Positions 51,081 through 57,420 of a stretch of DNA of 61,970 nt are shown here, piece after piece. The number at the start of each line of letters is the position of its first letter. Position 1 is the stretch's first letter. A model generated the notes under the pieces. It did no database searches and was not told the origin of the DNA. It saw nothing but the letters and a program-made list of their open reading frames with translations. This DNA is from an uncultured Bacteroidales bacterium (GTDB lineage: Bacteria; Bacteroidota; Bacteroidia; Bacteroidales; UBA3663), in the NCBI GenBank assembly GCA_937899265.1, contig CALBPV010000002.1, forward strand, positions 1 to 61,970, written 5' to 3'. Made by a program: the position numbers and the translations under genes.

Positions 51081-51250
51081 AGTCCGGAGAGCCCGGAGAG
51101 TCCGGAGATTCCGGGGCTTCCGGAGTTTCCGGAGGGTCCGGAGGGTCCGGGGCTTCCGGAGGGTCCGGAGGTTCCGGAGCTTCCGGAGTTTCCGGGGTTT
51201 CCGGAGAGTCCGGAGATTCCGGGGATTCCGGGGCTTCCGGAGGCTCCGCC
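51081..51250 (-). repeat. Array D: 9-bp tandem repeat between grpE and dnaJ
   Basis: About 19 units of CCGGAAACT, CCGGAATCC, CCGGACTCT and variants on the minus (sense) strand, ending at the A-rich leader before the dnaJ ATG. Confidence 0.93.
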
Positions 51251-51267
51251 CCGCTTTTTCGTCCATT

Positions 51268-51338
51268 GCGCGGCGCTTGGAGCGCCGCACATCTTCCCGC
51301 GCGGCGCTTGGAGCGCCGCACATCTTCCCGCGCGGCGC
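51268..51338 (-). repeat. 31-bp tandem repeat with a GC-rich palindrome, downstream of grpE
   Basis: Copies begin at 51268, 51299 and 51330 (the last partial). Each full copy contains GCGGCGCT-TGG-AGCGCCGC, an 8-bp inverted repeat, followed by CACATCTTCCC on the plus strand. It sits between the grpE stop codon and array D. Confidence 0.9.
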
Positions 51339-51345
51339 TACATCC

Positions 51346-51924
51346 TCACGCCCCGACGACCACCTTGGCGAAACGGATGACCTTGTCGTCGAGTTTGTAG
51401 CCCTTGGTGGGACAGTCGATGATTTTGCCCTTCAGGTCGGGGGTCGGAGCCGGGAAGGTGGTAATCGCCTCGTGGAGGGTGTCGTCGAAGTCGTCGCCGG
51501 CGGCGGCGGGAATCTCCGTCACCTTGTTTTTGGCGAGGAAGCCCGTGAACTTCTGGTAGATGAGCTCCACGCCCTGCTTCACGCCTTCGAGGTCGTCACT
51601 CGTCCCGAGAGAGGCGAGGCCTCGCTCGAAGTCGTCGATGACGGGCAGCAGCTCCTTGAGCACGCCCTCACCGCCGTATTTGAGCAGAGCCTGCTTGTCT
51701 TTGGCGGTGTTCTTGCGGTAGTTGTCGAACTCCGCCATCAGTCGCAGGTAGGCATCCTTGTGGGCTGCCACCTCCTTTTCGAGGGCTGCGATGCGCTCCT
51801 CCGGCGATTCCGGCGATTCCTGAGTTTCCGGATTTTCCGGAGATTCCGGATTTTCCGGGGCTTCCGGAGTTTCCGGATTCACTTGATTTTCCTGAGTTTC
51901 GTTGATATTCTTTGTTTCTTCCAT
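51346..51924 (-). CDS. grpE: Nucleotide exchange factor GrpE with a repeat-encoded N-terminal linker
   Basis: Start at 51924 (MEETKNINETQENQ); the frame has 17 more upstream codons that look non-coding. The 192-residue protein carries a long coiled-coil helix (EERIAALEKEVAAHKDAYLRLMAEFDNYRKNTAKDKQALL) and the beta-sheet tip domain ending DDKVIRFAKVVVG. GrpE releases ADP from DnaK. Residues about 15-42 are P-E-x tripeptides (PETPEAPENPESPENPET) encoded by an in-gene run of the same 9-bp repeat as in the spacers. GrpE N-termini are normally acidic and disordered, so the insert is probably tolerated. First gene of the grpE-dnaJ pair. Confidence 0.94.
   Translation of the reverse strand: MEETKNINETQENQVNPETPEAPENPESPENPETQESPESPEERIAALEKEVAAHKDAYLRLMAEFDNYRKNTAKDKQALLKYGGEGVLKELLPVIDDFERGLASLGTSDDLEGVKQGVELIYQKFTGFLAKNKVTEIPAAAGDDFDDTLHEAITTFPAPTPDLKGKIIDCPTKGYKLDDKVIRFAKVVVGA
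51799..51879 (-). repeat. Array E: 9-bp repeat within the grpE coding region
   Basis: Nine units related to CCGGAAACT/CCGGAAAAT in the sense strand, in frame, each coding Pro-Glu plus Thr, Ala, Asn or Ser; two flank an eroded unit. Confidence 0.93.
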
Positions 51925-51995
51925 TGCTAAAAAAATTAAAATTTTATAACTTCCGCGTAGCAAAAAACGTGCCAAAGGGCACTGTTTCCCGCCTC

Positions 51996-52008
51996 TGACA
52001 AATTGTCA
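51996..52008. promoter_or_regulatory. Palindrome TGACAAATTGTCA, candidate operator (copy 1)
   Basis: Perfect 6-bp inverted repeat around one central base, 72 bp upstream of the grpE ATG. A near-identical copy lies 45 bp away over the ispE promoter. No TAnnTTTG element is visible for grpE, so this may mark an alternative or controlled promoter. Confidence 0.45.
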
Positions 52009-52040
52009 CAGCAAAAAAACGATGAAATATTTGGGTTTTC

Positions 52041-52052
52041 TGACAATTTGTC
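52041..52052. promoter_or_regulatory. Palindrome TGACAATTTGTC, candidate operator (copy 2)
   Basis: It ends 2 bp before the -7 element of ispE and would overlap RNA polymerase contacts there. Confidence 0.45.
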
Positions 52053-52053
52053 G

Positions 52054-52061
52054 TATCTTTG
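52054..52061 (+). promoter_or_regulatory. -7 promoter element for ispE, 4 nt from the ATG
   Basis: TATCTTTG on the plus strand ends 4 nt before the ispE ATG, so transcription should start at the ATG or just inside it. Confidence 0.65.
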
Positions 52062-52065
52062 CAAC

Positions 52066-52893
52066 ATGCTTACCTTTCCCAACGCCAAGATTAACCTTGG
52101 ACTCTTCGTTACCCGTCGCCGCGAGGATGGATACCACATCCTCCAGACGCTGTTCTATCCCATCGACTGGTGCGACGCCCTCGAAATAGTGCCTGCCGGC
52201 GAGGCGGGCGAAGTGAAGTTCTTTGCCACCGGCATCGCCGTCGATGGCGATGCTGCCGACAACCTCTGTGTGCGGGCCTATCGCGCCCTGCAGCAACTGA
52301 GACCCGACCTGCCGGGCTGCGAGATACACCTCGAAAAACGCATCCCCTTCGGTGCCGGTCTGGGCGGCGGCTCCAGCGACGCTGCATTTACGCTGACGAT
52401 GCTCAACAAACTGTTCGCGCTCGGGCTCAATCAGGAACAGCTGGAAGCCGTTGCGGCCTCACTCGGCGCCGACTGCGCCTTCTTCTGTCGGCAGGGCGCC
52501 CAATACTGCGAGGGCATAGGCAGCGAGATGGAGCCCTATCCCCTCTCGCTCGCCGGCCGTTGGCTCGTCGTCGTGAAGCCCTCCTTCGGGGTGAGCACAC
52601 GCGAAGCCTACGCCCATGTGCGGCCGCAACAACCGGCCACCCCGCTCTACGAACTCCTGAAACAGCCCGTCGAGGCGTGGCGCGACACCGTCCGCAATGA
52701 CTTCGAAGCTTCCGTCTTCCCCGCCCATCCCGAACTCCAAACGGCCAAGGACACCCTCTACGCCCACGGTGCCCTCTACGCCTCGATGTCAGGCTCCGGC
52801 AGCGCCATGTTCGGCATCTTCGACCGCGAGGCCGACCCCGCCGGCTGGTTCCCCGCCGGCTGGGAAGCCCGCTGCATAAAGGACGGAGAGTAG
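52066..52893 (+). CDS. ispE: 4-diphosphocytidyl-2-C-methyl-D-erythritol kinase
   Basis: Start at 52066 (MLTFPNAKINLGLFVTRRREDGYH), the standard IspE start; an in-frame upstream ATG lies before the promoter and is rejected. The 275-residue GHMP kinase has the substrate Lys/Asn motif NAKINLGL, the ATP-binding IPFGAGLGGGSSDAAFTLTMLN, and the C-terminal SMSGSGSAMFGIF motif. It phosphorylates CDP-methylerythritol in the non-mevalonate isoprenoid pathway. It is divergent from grpE, with two TGACAAWTTGTC palindromes in the shared promoter region. Convergent with the ABC permease gene across array F. Confidence 0.96.
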   Translation: MLTFPNAKINLGLFVTRRREDGYHILQTLFYPIDWCDALEIVPAGEAGEVKFFATGIAVDGDAADNLCVRAYRALQQLRPDLPGCEIHLEKRIPFGAGLGGGSSDAAFTLTMLNKLFALGLNQEQLEAVAASLGADCAFFCRQGAQYCEGIGSEMEPYPLSLAGRWLVVVKPSFGVSTREAYAHVRPQQPATPLYELLKQPVEAWRDTVRNDFEASVFPAHPELQTAKDTLYAHGALYASMSGSGSAMFGIFDREADPAGWFPAGWEARCIKDGE

Positions 52894-53174
52894 CCCGGAG
52901 AGTCCGGAAAGCCCGGAGTTTCCGGAGTTTCCGGGAGTTTCCGGGAGTTTCCGGAGTTTCCGGAGATTCCGGAGTTTCCGGAGTTTCCGGAGATTCCGGA
53001 GTTTCCGGGAGTTCCGGAGTTTCCGGAGATTCCGGAGTTTCCGGGACTTCCGGAGTTTCCGGGGGTTCCGGAGATTCCGGGAGTTCCGGGGGTTCCGGAG
53101 ATTCCGGGAGTTCCGGGGGTTCCGGAGTTTCCGGGAGTTCCGGGGTTTCCGGAGAGTCCGGAGGTTCCGGGAGA
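52894..53174 (-). repeat. Array F: 9-bp tandem repeat between convergent ispE and the ABC permease gene
   Basis: About 31 units occupy the whole 291-bp gap. The CCGGAAA strand is the minus strand, i.e. sense for the permease gene and antisense for ispE; here TTTCCGGAG is read on the plus strand. Several 10-bp spacings occur. Confidence 0.95.
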
Positions 53175-53184
53175 GGCTACTGCC

Positions 53185-54495
53185 CTACTGCCTAATCCAC
53201 TTGAGGATTTCCTTCAGCGTGTATTTCTTGCCGTACATCAGGATGCCGGTGCGATAGATGCGAGAAGCGACCCAGAGCACCGCGAAGGCGACAAGGTAGA
53301 GCAGGGCGATGGAGGAGAGAAGCTCCCAGGCAGGCACGTCGTAGGGCAGTCGCACCATCATGACGATGGGCGACGTGAACGGTATCATGCTGCACCACCA
53401 CGCCAGCGGGCCGTCGGGGTTCTCCATCGAGAACATGCCGGCATAGAGGGCGAAAATCATTATCACCATGATGGGCCACGTGAACTGCGAGGCGTCGCTG
53501 GCCTCGTCCACGGCAGACCCGAAGGCGGCAAACAATGAAGCGTAGAGCAGGTAGCCCCCGATGAAATAAAGCACGAAACACAGGAAAATTTTCGTGAAGT
53601 GGATGCCCATAATCATCTGGAGAATCTTCTCCATCACAGTCGGGTCGGCCTGTGTCACGGCCTCCACCTCGGCCATGGCCGTCGTGACCTCGGGCGTGGT
53701 CATCATGTTGATGCCCAACACGAGGCCTGCGATGCCGAGCATGCCCGCCCAGATAACCACCTGCGTGAGACCCACGAGGGCCACACCTATGATTTTGCCC
53801 AACATGAGTTCGATGGGTTTGCACGACGAGATAATGACCTCGACAATGCGGTTGGCCTTTTCTTCTATCACACCGTTCATAATCATCGCGCCGTACATCA
53901 GCACGAAGGTGTAGGTGAGCAGGGCGAGCACGAGTCCCAGGATGGCACTCAGGGCCGATGACGACACATTCTCCTCGCCCTTCTCGTTCCACTGGATGGA
54001 GTTGACCCCCACGTGGCGGTCACAGCGCTGATAGATGCTTTGGAGCGAATCCACGCCATACCCTTTGAGGCGTTCGTCGCGCAGGATGGGTCGCAGCTGG
54101 CCTGCAATGTTCTGTTCGAGCGTCATGTTGACCGACTGCGAAGAGTACAGACTCACGGTCGATGTCTCCAGCACATCGGCCGGAATCTCGACGATGGCAT
54201 AGAGCTCTCCCTTGCGGGTCTCGAAATAGTCATAGAGCGACAGGTCGCCCGAAAGGCGCACCGTCCGGTATTCGTAATCGTCGCTGTCTTCGATGAACTG
54301 CGCATAGTGTGACTCTGTGCGATCCACGATCTCCACGGTTTTCTTCTCGTCGTTCTTGACGGTGGAAAGCAGGGCGGGCAACACGCCGCAGATAACTATC
54401 ATCAATATCGGGATGAGTATGGTCATCACGATGAAGCTTTTCTTCATCACGGTGGTCAGATACTCTCGTCTTACTATCAATCCTAATCTGTTCAT
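53185..54495 (-). CDS. ABC-2 type transporter permease (NatB/YhaP family)
   Basis: A 436-residue membrane protein with one N-terminal helix (FIVMTILIPILMIVICGVLP), a large extracytoplasmic domain (about residues 40-180), and five further helices (about 185-430). Features such as MYGAMIMNGVIEEKANRIVEVIISSCKPIELMLGKIIGVALVGLTQVVIWAGML place it in the NatB/ABC-2 permease 3 family (landmark EEKANRIVEVI). It forms an exporter with the ATPase encoded 30 bp upstream. Substrate unknown; Na+ efflux has been shown for NatAB but cannot be assumed. Its stop codon is at the edge of array F. Confidence 0.9.
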   Translation of the reverse strand: MNRLGLIVRREYLTTVMKKSFIVMTILIPILMIVICGVLPALLSTVKNDEKKTVEIVDRTESHYAQFIEDSDDYEYRTVRLSGDLSLYDYFETRKGELYAIVEIPADVLETSTVSLYSSQSVNMTLEQNIAGQLRPILRDERLKGYGVDSLQSIYQRCDRHVGVNSIQWNEKGEENVSSSALSAILGLVLALLTYTFVLMYGAMIMNGVIEEKANRIVEVIISSCKPIELMLGKIIGVALVGLTQVVIWAGMLGIAGLVLGINMMTTPEVTTAMAEVEAVTQADPTVMEKILQMIMGIHFTKIFLCFVLYFIGGYLLYASLFAAFGSAVDEASDASQFTWPIMVIMIFALYAGMFSMENPDGPLAWWCSMIPFTSPIVMMVRLPYDVPAWELLSSIALLYLVAFAVLWVASRIYRTGILMYGKKYTLKEILKWIRQ

Positions 54496-54525
54496 TGTCG
54501 TTTTATTTTTCGGGGCCGGCCTTCA

Positions 54526-55434
54526 TCACTCCTTCCCCACGGTTTCGATGAAGATTTCCTGCATGGAGGGCAGGATTTCCTCGAAGCCTGTGAGGGTATA
54601 TTTCTCGTTGAGGACGCTGACGACCTCGCGTATGCGCACTCCTTCGGCCAGGCGGATCTGGAGAGTCAGGCCACCGCCGTAGGACGGCGACTGCTCCTCC
54701 ACGGTGAAGAGAGCCGGCTCGGGCAGGAAGGTCTCCTCTTGGACGCTGATGCGGTAGATGTTCTTCTTGAATCGCTGGCGCACCTCGCCCACTTCGCCCT
54801 GGAGCACCACTTTGGCGTGGTTGATGAGCGAGATCTCCTGGCAGATTTCCTCGACCGACGACATGTTGTGGGTCGAGAAAAGGATGGCGGAGCCTTCGTC
54901 GCGCAGACGCAGGATCTCCTTCTTCAGAATCTCGGCATTCAGCGGGTCGAAGCCCGAGAAGGGTTCGTCGAAGATAAGGAGCGGCGGCTGGTGGATGACG
55001 GTGGCGATGAACTGCACCTTCTGTGCCATGCCCTTGGAGAGCTGTTCCACCTTTTTGTCCCTCCACTGTGTGAGGTCGAACCGTTCGAGCCAGGACTTCA
55101 TGCGCGTCTGTGCATCGTGGCGCGTCATGCCGCGCAGACGGGCCAGATAGATGATTTGGTCCTCCACCTTCATTTTCTTGTACAAGCCTCGTTCCTCGGG
55201 CAGATAACCTATCTTCATCACATCGTTGTCGGTCATCGGACGGCCGTGGAGCAACACCTCGCCGCTGTCGGCGTGGGTGATGCGGTTGATGATGCGTATC
55301 AGCGATGTCTTGCCGGCACCGTTGGGACCCAGCAGACCGTAGATGCAGCCGTCGGCGACCGAGATGGACACATGGTCCACGCCCCAGTGCTCGCCGTACT
55401 GCTTGCAAACCTCACGGGTTTCTATGAATGCCAT
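54526..55434 (-). CDS. ABC transporter ATP-binding protein (NatA type)
   Basis: A 302-residue ATPase with Walker A GLLGPNGAGKTSLIRI, signature VEQLSKGMAQKVQFI, Walker B PLLIFDEPFSGFDPLN and the switch His in FSTHNMSSVEE. The C-terminal 80 residues match the DUF4162 extension found in NatA-type ATPases, which probably contacts the permease. It is first in a two-gene operon with the permease. A TATATTTG -7 element about 75 bp upstream supplies the promoter. Confidence 0.95.
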   Translation of the reverse strand: MAFIETREVCKQYGEHWGVDHVSISVADGCIYGLLGPNGAGKTSLIRIINRITHADSGEVLLHGRPMTDNDVMKIGYLPEERGLYKKMKVEDQIIYLARLRGMTRHDAQTRMKSWLERFDLTQWRDKKVEQLSKGMAQKVQFIATVIHQPPLLIFDEPFSGFDPLNAEILKKEILRLRDEGSAILFSTHNMSSVEEICQEISLINHAKVVLQGEVGEVRQRFKKNIYRISVQEETFLPEPALFTVEEQSPSYGGGLTLQIRLAEGVRIREVVSVLNEKYTLTGFEEILPSMQEIFIETVGKE

Positions 55435-55506
55435 TGAGTGTATAATTGAATCTGATTTTTATAATGTGGAATTGCCCGAAACAAAGACATGGACAAAATC
55501 CAGCCG

Positions 55507-55514
55507 CAAATATA
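55507..55514 (-). promoter_or_regulatory. -7 promoter element for the ABC transporter operon
   Basis: TATATTTG on the minus strand; predicted leader about 66 nt. Confidence 0.6.
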
Positions 55515-55583
55515 GCGTTTTTTTATGAGACAGCCAAATTTTTTGCGGAAAAAGTGGCGAATGTTCCCTGTTTGCCATAAAAA

Positions 55584-55870
55584 GTGCCAAAAGGTCGCCT
55601 ACATTTTGGGCAAGCCTTTGGCAGTTGCGGAAATCGCCATCGATTATCGATGGACCCAAAAGAAAGTGCCAAAAGGTCGCCTACATTTTGGGCAAGCCTT
55701 TGGCAATTGCTGAAATCGCCATCGATTATCGATGGAACCAAAAGAAAGTGCCAAAAGGTCGCCCAGAATCTGGGCAAGCTTTTGGCAATTGCGGAAATCG
55801 CCATCGATTATCGATGGACCCAAAAGAAACTGCCAAAGGCTTGCCCGGATTTTGGGCAAGCCTTTGGCAG
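55584..55870. repeat. 82-bp tandem repeat with palindromes next to the RAYT gene
   Basis: Three and a half copies begin at 55584, 55666, 55748 and 55830, exactly 82 bp apart. Each full unit contains CCATCGAT-T-ATCGATGG, an 8-bp palindrome, and a second imperfect hairpin starting TGCCAAAAGG and ending CCTTTGGCA. The period is not a multiple of three and no conserved frame crosses it, so it is not coding. Confidence 0.95.
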
Positions 55871-55878
55871 TTTTCTTC
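55830..55878. terminator. Strong hairpin, probable terminator of the RAYT gene
   Basis: The last repeat copy has perfect 17-bp arms, CTGCCAAAGGCTTGCCC pairing with its complement across a 7-nt loop, with T-rich sequence on both flanks. It starts 10 bp after the RAYT stop codon on the minus strand. Confidence 0.75.
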
Positions 55879-55880
55879 TC

Positions 55881-56864
55881 TCATTCTGCCAGCCACTCGA
55901 CCAGCACATTGTTTCGCATCATCTGCCAGCGGGCGGAGTCGTGAGGCAGCGGAGCGTAAGCCCTGTGGCGAGCCTCCGCTTTGGCACGCAAGGCGTTGTC
56001 GGTCCGCGTGACGACGGTGGAGTCTTCCGCTGTCCCGGCAGTCGGTTCCAAAAGGAGGAGACGACCCAAACTGCACGTTTCGAAATAAACGCCGCCGGGC
56101 TTGAAGTAGCGCTCGTGGGGAGACCCCTCGGGCGGGAAGCCGTCTTTCAGGACGATTACCATGGGGAACCGGTTCTCTCGAACGGCTCGCATGATGAACT
56201 GTTCGCCGTGGCTGATGGCACCGCTGTAGGTCACGCAGCCCGTTCGCGCAGCCTGATGGAGGACGAGGTTGCATTGCGACTCTATCTGTTCGTCGGTCAG
56301 AGAACGGGAACATTGCACCGCCTGTCGTTCCGGATAGTCCAACAGGAAGGGGTTGCCCATCGCGGAGAAGGTGAGCGTGTGACCGCCGCGCGTCACCGGG
56401 AGGTTTCTCCTCAGGTGGAAGAGGCCGGGGTTGTGGCGTTTGACGAGTGCCCGGCGCGGGTTGTCGTGCACGTACTCTATCATGCTCTTGAGCTGTCCTT
56501 TGCGCGAAAGCGTGCGGATGAACGGGGGCTCGAAATCCAGCGCATGGTCTTTCAGCCACCACCCTTGTCGCATACCGCGCGCCAGCTGTTTGATGCTCTC
56601 GCCGATGTCCGACTTCACGTAGATGAGCACGTGGATATGGTCGGGCATCATGCTTACGGCGAGGAACTGGATGTTGGGGCGCAGTAGCAGGGTGTGGTTC
56701 ATCTGGGTGAGCGCATCGATGCCAAGCTGGGAAAGGGCGGTACGGGGGTTGACCTTGTCGTCAACGAGGGTGCCCAGCAGCGGACGGCGCGGTCGCAGCA
56801 CGAAGGTGAGGTGGTAGATGCCTACGCCCTTCCAGATGTCTTCGCGTTTTTTCCAATGGAACAT
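55881..56864 (-). mobile_element. REP-associated tyrosine transposase (RAYT, Y1/IS200-like HUH) with an extra C-terminal domain
   Basis: Start at 56864 (MFHWKKREDIWKGVGIYHLTFVL); the open frame continues upstream through GC-rich repeats and is not coding there. Residues 1 to about 185 form a Y1_Tnp domain: the HUH motif is in AVSMMPDHIHVLIYVKSD and the catalytic Tyr in SMIEYVHDNPRRAL, the arrangement typical of RAYTs. Residues about 190-327 add GNPFLLDYPERQAVQCSRSL, GCVTYSGAISHGEQFIMRAV, FPMVIVLKDGFPPEG and YFETCSLGRLLLLEP, which look like a Rossmann-type domain (DprA/LOG-like; uncertain). No inverted-repeat ends of an insertion sequence are visible, consistent with a domesticated single-copy RAYT. 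It is flanked by palindromic repeats on both sides. Confidence 0.85.
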
Positions 56865-56948
56865 AGGGGGGGATGTTATAGAGGGTGAATGCCCGTAGAA
56901 TGGGGCGGATGATGGAGGATGGAGGATGGAGAATAGAGGAGCGAGGAT

Positions 56949-56966
56949 GGCAGATAATAATCTGCC
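56949..56966. repeat. Palindromic REP-like element, copy 1
   Basis: GGCAGAT-AATA-ATCTGCC (7-bp arms), followed by a spacer and CGGGG. Located 85 bp upstream of the RAYT start. Confidence 0.7.
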
Positions 56967-57036
56967 CATTATAAACGGGGAGAGACGAACCGCGACAACA
57001 ACCACGGGGCGAGGCACCACAGCGGGCACCACCGCG

Positions 57037-57147
57037 CGAGCCGCGACCGGGCGAGCGCCACGAGGGCGAGCCGCGACCGGGCGAGCGCCACGAGGGCGAG
57101 CCGTGACCGGGCGAGAGCCACGAGGGCGGGCCGCGACCAGGCGAGAT
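57037..57147. repeat. 30-bp GC-rich tandem repeat upstream of the RAYT gene
   Basis: Units begin at 57037, 57067, 57097 and 57127 and start CGAGCCGCGACCGGGCGAG. Degenerate copies continue between about 57210 and 57330. Nothing else recognisable lies in the 56865-57370 gap besides the two palindromes. Confidence 0.9.
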
Positions 57148-57174
57148 GTCGCCCGTCTCCCCCGTTTGTAGGAT

Positions 57175-57194
57175 GGGCAGATTAAAATCTGCCC
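57175..57194. repeat. Palindromic REP-like element, copy 2
   Basis: GGGCAGATT-AA-AATCTGCCC (9-bp arms), preceded by GGAT and followed after 9 bp by GGGG, as in copy 1. Confidence 0.75.
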
Positions 57195-57369
57195 GACATA
57201 GACGGGGGGCGAGGCTCCACGAGACAAGAGCCGCGACCGGGCGAGAGCCACGAGACGCGGGCCACGGAGGGGCGAGGCTCCACGAGGGGCGAGAGCCACG
57301 AGGGCGAGCCGCAACGAGAGCCGCGCACACCAGAGGCGGAGCCGCCGCTGTCGCCACCTCCCCTGCTGC

Positions 57370-57398
57370 AAAAAGAGGGCGCTCGTTGGAGCGCCCTC
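57370..57398 (-). terminator. Rho-independent terminator of the large secreted protein gene
   Basis: Arms GAGGGCGCTC/GAGCGCCCTC (10 bp) around GTTG, followed on the minus strand by TTTTTGC, 23 bp after the stop codon. Confidence 0.9.
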
Positions 57399-57420
57399 GA
57401 TTATTGTGGGGAGATTCGGG

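Noticed and set aside
50025..51323. Extended DnaJ beginning upstream of array D
   Set aside because: The extra N-terminal 88 residues would be repeat-derived Arg-Leu-Arg-Lys sequence; MAKRDYYEVLG is the standard J-protein start and follows an A-rich leader.
56865..57371. N-terminal extension of the RAYT through the GC-rich repeats
   Set aside because: The extra 169 codons are translated tandem repeats (Ala-Arg-Pro-rich); the HUH domain begins normally at the ATG at 56864.
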